Assembly (NCBI GenBank): GCA_028702315.1
Contig: JAQVPA010000007.1
Coordinates: 1 to 39,870, forward strand
Length of the DNA stretch: 39,870 bases
Source of the DNA: Candidatus Margulisiibacteriota bacterium
Lineage (GTDB): Bacteria; Margulisbacteria; WOR-1; O2-12-FULL-45-9; XYB2-FULL-48-7
Direction of reading: 5' to 3'
Under the pieces are notes generated by a model that worked only from the letters and a program-made list of their open reading frames with translations, had not been told where the DNA came from and did not search any database. Each line of letters opens with the position of its first letter. Within the stretch, counting starts at the first letter, position 1. The position numbers and the translations under genes were made by a program. Positions 33,494-39,870 of this stretch are shown piece by piece.

Positions 33494-34640
33494 TGAACTC
33501 CTCTGGTTTTTTATCCAGAATCCCGAAATAATGCAGGAGCGAAGCAACGATCCGCCGGCTGGCCTGGCCATCGCCATAAGGGTTAATCGCCTTGGCCATC
33601 TTGTCATATTCCTTTTTATCAGTCAGCAAGCGCGTAGTTTCATCAAAAATAACCTGCTCATCCATCCCAACCAGTTTGACGGAACCGGCCGCGATCGCCT
33701 CCGGTCGTTCCGTTTTTTCCCTCATGACCAGCACTGGCTTACCCAGCGACGGAGCTTCTTCCTGCACTCCGCCCGAATCGGTCAATATAATATAAGCTTC
33801 TTTCATCAAATGGACGAACGGCTCATAATCGAGCGGTTCGATCAATTTAATATTGTCGCTGGCGCCAAGCATTTCGCTGACAACATTCTTGACCAGCGGA
33901 TTGCGGTGCACTGGAATAATAAATTCAACTTCGCGCCGGAAAGTATCGGCCAAACGCTTGAGCGCGGCGCAGATATTCCTGATCGGCTCGCCAAAGCTTT
34001 CGCGCCGGTGGGTGGTGACCAGAATGTTTTTTTTCGTCCGGCTGACCTTAATTCCAACCTTCCCCAAATCGTATTTCCGTCCGGCCACATCAAGCAGCGC
34101 GTCAATTACCGTGTTCCCCGTTAAGTAGATCTTTTCGCGCGGCACCTTTTCTTCGAGCAAATGCCCCATTGCCGTCGCGGTCGGCGGGAAATGGAGATCC
34201 GCCAGATCAGAAATCATTTTCCGATTCATCTCTTCCGGAAACGGCCGCCATTTATCAAAGGTCCGCAGTCCGGCCTCAATATGGCCAAGCGGTATCTTAT
34301 AATAAAAGGCGGCCAACCCAGCCGCAAAAGCAGTCGAAGTATCGCCCTGCACCAAAATCATTTCCGGTTTTTCCCGCAGGATTATCTCTTCCAGCCCGCG
34401 CAACGACTTGGTAACGATCCCGGTGATCGTCTGGTTTTCTTCCATAATTTCCAGATCGTAATCAGGCGTGATCGCGAAGAGTTTGAGTACCTGGTCAAGC
34501 ATCTGGCGGTGCTGGCCGGTCACGACAACCAGCGGCTCCAACATATCGCGATACTGCTCCACCGCTTTAACAACCGGCGCCATTTTGATCGCCTCCGGCC
34601 TCGTCCCGAACACAAACATCACTCGCTTACGATTTATCAT
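33468..34640 (-). CDS. wecB: UDP-N-acetylglucosamine 2-epimerase (non-hydrolysing)
   Basis: A 390-residue GT-B fold enzyme interconverting UDP-GlcNAc and UDP-ManNAc. Landmarks: VFGTRPEAIKMAPV, GQHRQMLDQVL, VQGDTSTAFAAGLAAFY, GHIEAGLRTFDKWRPFPEEM, TTHRRESFGEPI and ILTDSGGVQEEAPSLGKPVL. It supplies ManNAc-type residues for surface polysaccharide. Start 34640 (MINRKRV) overlaps the WecA-like stop by 4 bp. Confidence 0.95.
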   Translation of the reverse strand: MINRKRVMFVFGTRPEAIKMAPVVKAVEQYRDMLEPLVVVTGQHRQMLDQVLKLFAITPDYDLEIMEENQTITGIVTKSLRGLEEIILREKPEMILVQGDTSTAFAAGLAAFYYKIPLGHIEAGLRTFDKWRPFPEEMNRKMISDLADLHFPPTATAMGHLLEEKVPREKIYLTGNTVIDALLDVAGRKYDLGKVGIKVSRTKKNILVTTHRRESFGEPIRNICAALKRLADTFRREVEFIIPVHRNPLVKNVVSEMLGASDNIKLIEPLDYEPFVHLMKEAYIILTDSGGVQEEAPSLGKPVLVMREKTERPEAIAAGSVKLVGMDEQVIFDETTRLLTDKKEYDKMAKAINPYGDGQASRRIVASLLHYFGILDKKPEEFNAKIPDQR

Positions 34641-35590
34641 CTTTGCAGCGCCATTATCAGCGCGATCGCGCTTAAGATTAAACAAGCCAGGTAGATCGAC
34701 ATCACCGCTTCTTTCTGGTTGAGTCCGGCGCGTAACAGCAGGTGATGAATATGTTTATTGTCGGCCGTGAACGGATTCTTCTTATTCTTGATCCGCCGGA
34801 GGATCGCAAAAGTTGTATCAAAGATCGGCACTCCAAGGATCAGGATCGGAACGATCAACGCGACCACTAGAGTCGTCTTAAAAACGCCGATCACTGCGGC
34901 AGCCGCCAGCGTAAAACCGAAAAAATAACTCCCTGAATCACCGAGAAAGATCGAAGCCGGATTAAAGTTGTAACGGAGAAAGCCGAGCGCCGTGCCGCAC
35001 AAAGCCAGCATGATCAAGGCGGCGCCAAGCTGGTGGGTCCTAAGCGCCACAATAAACAAGGTTCCCGCCGAGATCGCCGTCACCCCGGTTGCCAAACCAT
35101 CCAGACCGTCAATTAAATTGACCGCGTTGGTCATCCCAACCAGCCAAAGAAGGGTCAGCGGGATCGCGACCAGGCCAAGCGGCATCAAACCATTGAACGG
35201 GTTAGAGACAAAAGATATCTCCACGCCAAAGTAGATCGCGATGCCAGCACCCAACAACTGGACTAATAATTTAAACAGCGGCCGCAACTGATAAATATCA
35301 TCAAGTAAACCGACGATCATAACGATCGATCCGCCAAAGAGTATCCCGAGTATCGGACGCGGGTTGATCACCGTGCCGCTAACCTGGCCGATCAAGAGGC
35401 CGAACAAAACAGCAACCAAAAAACTAAAGTAAATCGCGATCCCCCCAGTCCTGGGAATAACAGTCTGATGGACTTTGCGGGACGACGGCTTATCAACAGC
35501 GCCAATTTCGGGGGCAAAACTGCGAACCATCGGGGTAAGCAAAATGGTCAAAACAAAAGCGATCAGGAAAGTCAGCAGAAATGTGAGCAT
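34637..35590 (-). CDS. Polyprenyl-phosphate GlcNAc-1-phosphate transferase (WecA/TagO-like)
   Basis: A 317-residue polytopic membrane enzyme of the MraY/WecA family. Landmarks: KPSSRKVHQTVIPRTGGIAI, VGLLDDIYQL, NAVNLIDGLDGLATGV, FLGDSGSYFFGF and the HIHHLLLRAG loop after IFDTTFAILRR. It starts lipid-linked glycan assembly on undecaprenyl phosphate. Coupled to wecB, so an O-antigen or secondary polymer is likely. First gene of the seven-gene unit. Confidence 0.93.
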   Translation of the reverse strand: MLTFLLTFLIAFVLTILLTPMVRSFAPEIGAVDKPSSRKVHQTVIPRTGGIAIYFSFLVAVLFGLLIGQVSGTVINPRPILGILFGGSIVMIVGLLDDIYQLRPLFKLLVQLLGAGIAIYFGVEISFVSNPFNGLMPLGLVAIPLTLLWLVGMTNAVNLIDGLDGLATGVTAISAGTLFIVALRTHQLGAALIMLALCGTALGFLRYNFNPASIFLGDSGSYFFGFTLAAAAVIGVFKTTLVVALIVPILILGVPIFDTTFAILRRIKNKKNPFTADNKHIHHLLLRAGLNQKEAVMSIYLACLILSAIALIMALQR

Positions 35591-35601
35591 TACGGGTATG
35601 T

Positions 35602-35631
35602 ATTATAACATGTTCTACCCGGCTTGCCAAG
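35602..35631 (-). promoter_or_regulatory. Sigma70 promoter of the wecA-like to pyrG unit
   Basis: Minus strand TTGGCA (35626-35631), 18-nt spacer, TATAAT (35602-35607). ATG 35590 follows after 11 nt, so the leader is only about 4-5 nt. It is the only strong promoter I see for the next seven overlapping genes. Confidence 0.65.
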
Positions 35632-35636
35632 ACAGG

Positions 35637-36521
35637 TTAGAAGATCACCACCCGCAGGGTAAACTCGTCAACCGCGTTTTCTTTCCCTTCCCAAACCCGG
35701 TAATAAAGGAGGCGGATGGTGGCCAGACCTTGTTTTTTCGGGGTTATATTCCAGTAGCTCATCCCGCCGGCACCCGGGATCATCAGGTCCGGCGGATGGT
35801 ATCCGGAAGAAGATATTTTAAAGTATTGTTCATCAAGATCGGTAATGAACCAATTGTAGCCGGTCGTCGGATTGGCCGGCAGCTCAACCCGAAAAGCCTC
35901 CCCCTTCTTGACAAAGTACAACTGTCCTTTGTCTCCCCGCTTAAACATCGTCTTGAAACTATCAAGATAACGGAAGCTCGCCGCGATCGTTTCGGTCTCG
36001 CTGATCAACGCTTCGCTCCGGCCGGCCGGAGAATAAAAAGAGAGCATGATCGTCTTGACCGGCTGGCCGCCGAGCTGTCGCGCATTGCGGGGCGGGAAAT
36101 AAAAGATTGGGCCAGCTATGGTCATTGTGTTGACCTCGCCGCTGTCCGTATCCGCATGTTCGACCACTTGCCAAATCGTCTTATACCCTTCGATCCCATA
36201 GTCGGAAACAAAGCTTTCGATCGTGATCAGTTTGTAGAAATTAGCGATCTCCGCGCCCGCGGCGATCTTAACGTACTCGTCAAACGGCATTTTAGCGTAA
36301 TCGGTCCCGGCCGGCATCGCCTGGATAGTAATGACCTCCCGCCCTTTTTTCAGTTCGACCCCGGTCACTTCTTTGACCCATTTGATCTCTTTCGGTTTTA
36401 AGCCGTTCGGATAGTTGAGTGAAAAACCAAAATCGGAATTGTTATAAGTTTTGACTTGCTCGGCTAAAGCAGCCGCAGTTATGAATAACACAACGACAAA
36501 TATCGAAAAAACTCTTTTCAT
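35637..36521 (-). CDS. Secreted protein with C-terminal chagasin-type (I42) inhibitor domain
   Basis: A 294-residue protein. Signal peptide at 1-21 (RVFSIFVVVLFITAAALA). The N-terminal half (about 25-185) begins YNNSDFGFSLNYPNGLK and is PsbP/DUF1795-like. The C-terminal domain (about 200-294) has the chagasin features: LPANPTTGYNWFITDLDE, GAGGMSYWNITPKKQG and the RVWEG loop in place of RPW. Chagasin domains inhibit papain-like cysteine proteases; no such protease is in the window. ATG 36521 is chosen from the -10 spacing over an in-frame TTG at 36524. Confidence 0.75.
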   Translation of the reverse strand: MKRVFSIFVVVLFITAAALAEQVKTYNNSDFGFSLNYPNGLKPKEIKWVKEVTGVELKKGREVITIQAMPAGTDYAKMPFDEYVKIAAGAEIANFYKLITIESFVSDYGIEGYKTIWQVVEHADTDSGEVNTMTIAGPIFYFPPRNARQLGGQPVKTIMLSFYSPAGRSEALISETETIAASFRYLDSFKTMFKRGDKGQLYFVKKGEAFRVELPANPTTGYNWFITDLDEQYFKISSSGYHPPDLMIPGAGGMSYWNITPKKQGLATIRLLYYRVWEGKENAVDEFTLRVVIF

Positions 36522-36528
36522 CAAAGGG

Positions 36529-36534
36529 ATTATA
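36529..36534 (-). promoter_or_regulatory. -10 box (TATAAT) for the chagasin-domain gene
   Basis: Minus-strand TATAAT, seven nt, then ATG 36521. Leaderless transcript predicted. Repeat copy 4 begins 18 bp upstream. Confidence 0.55.
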
Positions 36535-36551
36535 GCATATTTTCACGAATA

Positions 36552-36668
36552 CCCTCACCCGCTAACCCTAAAGTTGCCCCCCTCTCCCAGAGGGAGAGGG
36601 TTCGGAGATTTCATCTTATTCCCTTCTCCCTATGGGAGAAGGGAATATTTGGCGCCAGCGGATGAGGG
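36552..36668. repeat. Double-hairpin element, copy 4
   Basis: Ends CCCTCACCCGCT (36552-36563) and AGCGGATGAGGG (36657-36668). Hairpins CCCTCTCCC/AGA/GGGAGAGGG (36580-36600) and CCCTTCTCCC/TAT/GGGAGAAGGG (36621-36643). It separates two divergent promoters. Confidence 0.85.
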
Positions 36669-36672
36669 TCAT

Positions 36673-36701
36673 TTGCGTTAATCGGGCTGGAAAGGTACAA
36701 T
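36673..36701 (+). promoter_or_regulatory. Sigma70 promoter for gmhA
   Basis: TTGCGT (36673-36678), 17-nt spacer, TACAAT (36696-36701), then a leader with GGAGGG before ATG 36724. It lies 4 nt after repeat copy 4. Confidence 0.65.
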
Positions 36702-36723
36702 TATATACACGGAGGGAAAAAAC

Positions 36724-37299
36724 ATGCAAGAAAAGATAATTGCAGACATTCAAGCCAGTATTGGGATCAAGACCGAAGTCAGTCAAACGCTTGTGCCACA
36801 GATCGAAAAAGCAGCCAAACTAATGATCGAGACACTGCGGTCCGGGAACAAAGTCCTGTTCTGTGGCAACGGCGGTTCGGCCGCCGACGCCCAGCATCTG
36901 GCCGGCGAACTGGTCGGTCGCTTCCTGAAGGAGAGACGGGCGCTGCCGGCAATTGCCCTTTCGACCGACACATCGATCCTGACCTGTTTAGCGAATGATT
37001 ACAGTTTTGACATCGTTTTTGCCCGGCAAGTCGAGGCACTCGCCCGGTCAAGGGACGTTGTTTTTGGTCTTTCCACTTCCGGCAACTCCAAAAATGTCCT
37101 GGAAGCGTTCAAAAAAGCAAAAGAGAGGGAATGTCAGACGATCGGCCTCCTGGGCGGCGACGGCGGGCAGATCGCCAAGCTGTCTGATATAGCAATAATC
37201 GTGCCCAGCAAAGCGACGCCCCGCGTCCAAGAAAGCCATATCATGATCGGTCATATTCTTTGCGCATTGATCGAGGACGACCTTTTCCCGGAAAAATAA
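36724..37299 (+). CDS. gmhA: Phosphoheptose isomerase
   Basis: A 191-residue SIS-domain enzyme converting sedoheptulose 7-phosphate to D-glycero-D-manno-heptose 7-phosphate for LPS core. Landmarks: [53 protein letters not shown] and the metal-site region [26 protein letters not shown] lies eight nt before the ATG. nikR follows 1 nt after the stop. Confidence 0.95.
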   Translation: MQEKIIADIQASIGIKTEVSQTLVPQIEKAAKLMIETLRSGNKVLFCGNGGSAADAQHLAGELVGRFLKERRALPAIALSTDTSILTCLANDYSFDIVFARQVEALARSRDVVFGLSTSGNSKNVLEAFKKAKERECQTIGLLGGDGGQIAKLSDIAIIVPSKATPRVQESHIMIGHILCALIEDDLFPEK

Positions 37300-37300
37300 G

Positions 37301-37720
37301 ATGAAAGAACGAACCGAACGTTTTGGCGTCTCCATGGAGAGCTCTCTGCTCAAAAAACTCGACGCTTTTATCGCCGGCAAAGGCTACTCCAACCGCTCCG
37401 AAGCGATCCGCGATTTTGTCCGGGCCAACCTAGTTGAACAAGAATGGGGAGAGAACAAAGAAGTTGTCGGGACAGTCACTTTAATTTATGACCATCATGC
37501 GCTGGAACTCCCCAAAAAACTAACTGACCTCCAGCATCATTTTCACAAAGAGATCATTTCCACGACCCACATCCATTTGGACGAACATAATTGCTTGGAA
37601 ATACTCGCGCTCAAGGGACAAGGGGCAAGGGTCAAGAAAATTGCTGACCGGCTGATCGCCGCCAAAGGAGTTAAGCACGGCAAACTGGTCATGAGTACGA
37701 CCGGTAAAGAGCTGGTATGA
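37301..37720 (+). CDS. nikR: Nickel-responsive transcriptional regulator NikR
   Basis: A 139-residue ribbon-helix-helix repressor. The N-terminal RHH is [22 protein letters not shown] with [11 protein letters not shown]. The C-terminal ACT-like nickel domain has [20 protein letters not shown], which supplies the His-His-His-Cys square-planar site of E. coli NikR, and [13 protein letters not shown]. It sits between gmhA and hldD, overlapping hldD by 4 bp, an unexpected location for a nickel regulator. LKGQGARVK is encoded by a heptamer tract shared with ybeY, without lengthening the protein relative to family memory. Confidence 0.92.
   Translation: MKERTERFGVSMESSLLKKLDAFIAGKGYSNRSEAIRDFVRANLVEQEWGENKEVVGTVTLIYDHHALELPKKLTDLQHHFHKEIISTTHIHLDEHNCLEILALKGQGARVKKIADRLIAAKGVKHGKLVMSTTGKELV
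37613..37636 (+). repeat. AAGGGNC heptamer tract in nikR (3 units)
   Basis: AAGGGAC, AAGGGGC, AAGGGTC, AAG; 24 nt identical to the minus-strand tract in ybeY (32193-32216). Confidence 0.85.
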
Positions 37721-38691
37721 ACATTGTCGTTACCGGCGGGGCCGGCTTTATCGGCAGTTGTTTTGTCTGGAAGCTTAACCAGTCAGGCGAAAAAGAGATT
37801 ATCATTGTCGACCAGGCCGGAGCGGATAAAGAATGGGGCAACCTTCAGGGAAAAGTCTACTTTGATTACTTGGAAAAAGAGCTCTTCATCGGCAAGATCA
37901 AGGCCAAAACTTTTGATCCGCAGGTTAAAGCGATCTTCCATATTGGCGCCTGTTCTTCAACAACTGAACAAAATGAAGCTTATTTAAAAAAGAACAACTT
38001 TGAGTACTCCCGCATCCTTTGCGAATGGGCGCTGGATCATAACATCCCCTTCTACTACGCCAGCTCCGCCGCCACTTACGGCGACGGCCGGCAGGGCTAC
38101 TCCGACGCTGACGCCCAGATGACCAATCTTAAACCGCTTAACCTTTACGGCCAATCAAAACAGCAGTTTGACCTTTGGCTGCTTGAAAACAAATTGACCG
38201 ATAAAGTTGTCGGCTTCAAATATTTTAACGTCTATGGCCCCAATGAATACCATAAGGGGGACATGCGGAGCATGGTCCTGAAAGGGTTCGAGCAGGCCAA
38301 GCGCGACGGCGTGATCCGCTTATTTAAATCTTATCGCCCCGATTATAAGGATGGGGAGCAAAAACGTGATTTTGTCTATATCAAGGACGTCATCGAGATA
38401 ATGTATTCATTCTATACCAATGGCAAGGTCAAAGGCATCTATAATGTAGGGACCGGCCAGGCGCGGAGCTGGAACGACCTCGCCAAAGCAATTTTTGCCG
38501 CCCTCGGCCTGCCGCCCAATATCGAATATATTGAGATGCCGGAGATCATCCGCGATAAATACCAGTATTTTACCCAAGCAGATTTAAGTAAATTAAAAAA
38601 AACCGGCCTGCCAGTCAAATTCACCCCGCTCGAAGTCGCGGTCGCCGACTATGTTAAAACTTATCTAAATGAAGGGTTTAAGCGGTTATAA
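37717..38691 (+). CDS. hldD: ADP-L-glycero-D-manno-heptose 6-epimerase
   Basis: A 324-residue SDR epimerase making the heptose donor for LPS inner core. Landmarks: [40 protein letters not shown], catalytic [10 protein letters not shown] (Tyr and Lys), [20 protein letters not shown] and [10 protein letters not shown]. The start overlaps nikR (ATGA). With gmhA it indicates heptose-containing LPS; hldE is not in the window. Confidence 0.96.
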   Translation: MNIVVTGGAGFIGSCFVWKLNQSGEKEIIIVDQAGADKEWGNLQGKVYFDYLEKELFIGKIKAKTFDPQVKAIFHIGACSSTTEQNEAYLKKNNFEYSRILCEWALDHNIPFYYASSAATYGDGRQGYSDADAQMTNLKPLNLYGQSKQQFDLWLLENKLTDKVVGFKYFNVYGPNEYHKGDMRSMVLKGFEQAKRDGVIRLFKSYRPDYKDGEQKRDFVYIKDVIEIMYSFYTNGKVKGIYNVGTGQARSWNDLAKAIFAALGLPPNIEYIEMPEIIRDKYQYFTQADLSKLKKTGLPVKFTPLEVAVADYVKTYLNEGFKRL

Positions 38692-38694
38692 GCG

Positions 38695-39606
38695 ATGAAA
38701 AAAGTTTTTATTACCGGCGCGAGCGGCTGTGTCGGCCACTATTTATTCGATGCCCTGGTCAATGCCCCGGACTATGAACTTTATCTTTTTGTCCGCAACC
38801 CGCAAAAACTTAAATTTGATCCCGCGGCTTTCAGAAATGTCACCTTGATCGTTGACGACCTGAAAAACATCGGCAAGCACGCTGAGCTCATCAAGCAGAT
38901 GGACTATGTTGTCCACTTGGCTGCCGACTGGGCGCGACACAAAGGGAACCTGGATTACACGACCGAATTTTTTGGTCTCCTCGATCCGGCTAAATGCAAA
39001 AAAGTCATTTACTTCTCAACCGCCAGCATCCTGGGGCCGGACAATAAGCCGGTGCCGGAAGCCGAGACTTTGGGAACACATTATGTCCGAGGTAAATACC
39101 AGCTCTTCAAGAAATTGTCGACTTTCCATATTTATCCCAACATTATCACCCTTTTCCCAACTTGGGTCCTGGGGGGGGATAAGAAACATCCCTACTCTCA
39201 CGCTACCCAAGGGATTCTTAACCTTAACAAATGGCTCTGGCTGATCCGCTTCTTCACGGTCGATGCCAGCTTTCATTATATACACGCCCGGGATATGGCA
39301 GCAATCACCAAATATCTGATGGAGAATGAGGTCAAGGGGAATGAATTTATCTTGGGGAACGAACCGTTCACGGCCAGCCGGTTCCTGCGCGAGGTTTGCG
39401 CTTATTACAAAGTCCCGGTTTACTGCCAGGTTCCAATCTCGCTCACCCTGGTCAGGGCCTTAGCCGCTACTCTGGGCAAGAAACTCCATCCCTGGGACAT
39501 CTATTGCTTTAAACGCCGGCATTTTGTCTATAATGTCGTCAACGCAGCGACATTCAATCTCGTTTCCAAATTGCGTACGGTTCGCGAGATCCTAGCCTCT
39601 ATTTAG
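38695..39606 (+). CDS. NAD(P)-dependent epimerase/dehydratase (extended SDR)
   Basis: A 303-residue extended SDR. N-terminal nucleotide motif [16 protein letters not shown], then [22 protein letters not shown] and the catalytic YVRGK in [26 protein letters not shown] and [15 protein letters not shown] are typical of sugar- or steroid-type epimerase-like members. Substrate unknown. It starts 3 nt after hldD, so it probably belongs to the same envelope unit, and overlaps convergent hppA by 8 bp. Confidence 0.85.
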   Translation: MKKVFITGASGCVGHYLFDALVNAPDYELYLFVRNPQKLKFDPAAFRNVTLIVDDLKNIGKHAELIKQMDYVVHLAADWARHKGNLDYTTEFFGLLDPAKCKKVIYFSTASILGPDNKPVPEAETLGTHYVRGKYQLFKKLSTFHIYPNIITLFPTWVLGGDKKHPYSHATQGILNLNKWLWLIRFFTVDASFHYIHARDMAAITKYLMENEVKGNEFILGNEPFTASRFLREVCAYYKVPVYCQVPISLTLVRALAATLGKKLHPWDIYCFKRRHFVYNVVNAATFNLVSKLRTVREILASI

Positions 39607-39870
39607 AATAATCCGTTACCGGCCGGTGCAAACTTAACACCCCATGTTTGGAATACCAGATCGCCCCGAAGATCAGCAAAGCGCAGGCTACAATACCGAC
39701 AATCACGCCAATGTCAGTCCGGTTATAATGGATGATGATCGGCGCCGCCAGCAAGGAAACCAGGTTGATGACTTTGATCATCGGATTGAGCGCCGGTCCG
39801 GCTGTATCTTTCAATGGATCGCCGACCGTATCACCGACAACTGAGGCTTTGTGCGCGTCCGAACCTTTGC
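39599..39870 (-). CDS. hppA: Membrane-bound proton/sodium-pumping pyrophosphatase, C-terminal fragment
   Basis: The last 89 residues of a gene entering from the right edge. It contains [20 protein letters not shown], immediately followed by [20 protein letters not shown]. This is the highly conserved end of membrane pyrophosphatases (final substrate-binding Asp/Lys set and TM16). A final TM helix and short polar tail follow. The ion selectivity and potassium-dependence residues lie upstream of the visible part, so type cannot be assigned. Confidence 0.93.
   Translation of the reverse strand, partial: KGSDAHKASVVGDTVGDPLKDTAGPALNPMIKVINLVSLLAAPIIIHYNRTDIGVIVGIVACALLIFGAIWYSKHGVLSLHRPVTDYSK

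Noticed and set aside
35475-36401. Long plus-strand open frame (about 308 codons) opposite the chagasin-domain and wecA-like genes
   Set aside because: Composition (Arg/Asp/His rich) is typical of an antisense shadow, and the opposite strand carries recognised proteins with promoters.

Overview
The window reads as a compact bacterial chromosome segment from an uncultured, probably anaerobic, diderm bacterium. Outer-membrane-dependent functions are present: a TolC-type factor with a MacAB-like pump, LPS heptose genes gmhA and hldD, and a WecA/WecB pair. A membrane pyrophosphatase enters at the right edge. Protein style (larB/larC, AmmeMemoRadiSam fusion, TypA, PolX with PHP domain, standalone adenine-deaminase C-terminal domain) suggests a candidate lineage near Margulisbacteria/Saganbacteria (WOR-1). 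That placement is inference; no rRNA or ribosomal protein is present to test it.

Layout, left to right. 1-420: 5' part of a PRC-barrel gene (minus) and a palindromic repeat. 420-3318: YkgJ-like cysteine-cluster protein, a secreted AmmB-AmmA fusion (minus), ssb with a terminator, and a four-helix-bundle (S23/IVP-like) gene flanked by diverged direct repeats. 3461-5010: secreted SagB-type nitroreductase overlapping an LCP-family protein. 5001-6118 (minus): orphan adenine deaminase C-terminal domain coupled to hpt. 6166-10610 (plus): small membrane protein, site-2 protease with CBS domains, DJ-1/PfpI protein, PolX, RNase HI and RNase P RNA. 10611-11659: about 1.05 kb bounded by a duplicate of the rnpB 3' end, carrying one unknown gene. 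11663-12673 (minus): methyltransferase-like gene. 12729-18696 (minus): EF-hand protein, ECF sigma factor, small membrane anti-sigma candidate, Spy/CpxP-like protein, TolC-like factor, adaptor and fused MacB-like ABC protein. 18841-20055 (plus): divergent Ig/PKD-like lipoprotein. 20123-23076: Ser/Thr/Asn-rich protein, secreted cyclophilin, typA. 23073-24081 (minus): three small proteins. 24119-28971: Cache protein, rarA, nfo, larB, larC. 28955-35590 (minus): seven overlapping genes, wecA-like to pyrG. 35637-36521 (minus): secreted chagasin-domain protein. 36724-39606: gmhA, nikR, hldD, SDR. 39599-39870 (minus): 3' end of hppA.

How the parts fit. The intergenic region 18697-18840 holds two divergent sigma-E-type promoters (GGAACY-N17-GTCTAA). 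One faces the EF-hand/ECF sigma/efflux locus and one faces the lipoprotein, so I infer an autoregulated envelope-stress regulon. Nickel recurs in larB/larC (nickel-pincer cofactor) and in a NikR gene embedded between two heptose genes.

Genome-scale texture is unusual in four ways. Many transcription units appear leaderless, with TATAAT 6-9 nt before the ATG. Four copies of a terminal-inverted-repeat, double-hairpin element sit next to promoters. Degenerate heptanucleotide tandem tracts lie inside coding genes, with one 24-nt word shared by ybeY and nikR. Genes overlap extensively, including tail-to-tail.

No CRISPR array, transposase, integrase, phage gene, tRNA or recognisable defence operon was seen. 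The strongest candidates for something undescribed are the element at the rnpB 3' end, the EF-hand/ECF efflux regulon, and the heptamer tracts in coding genes.
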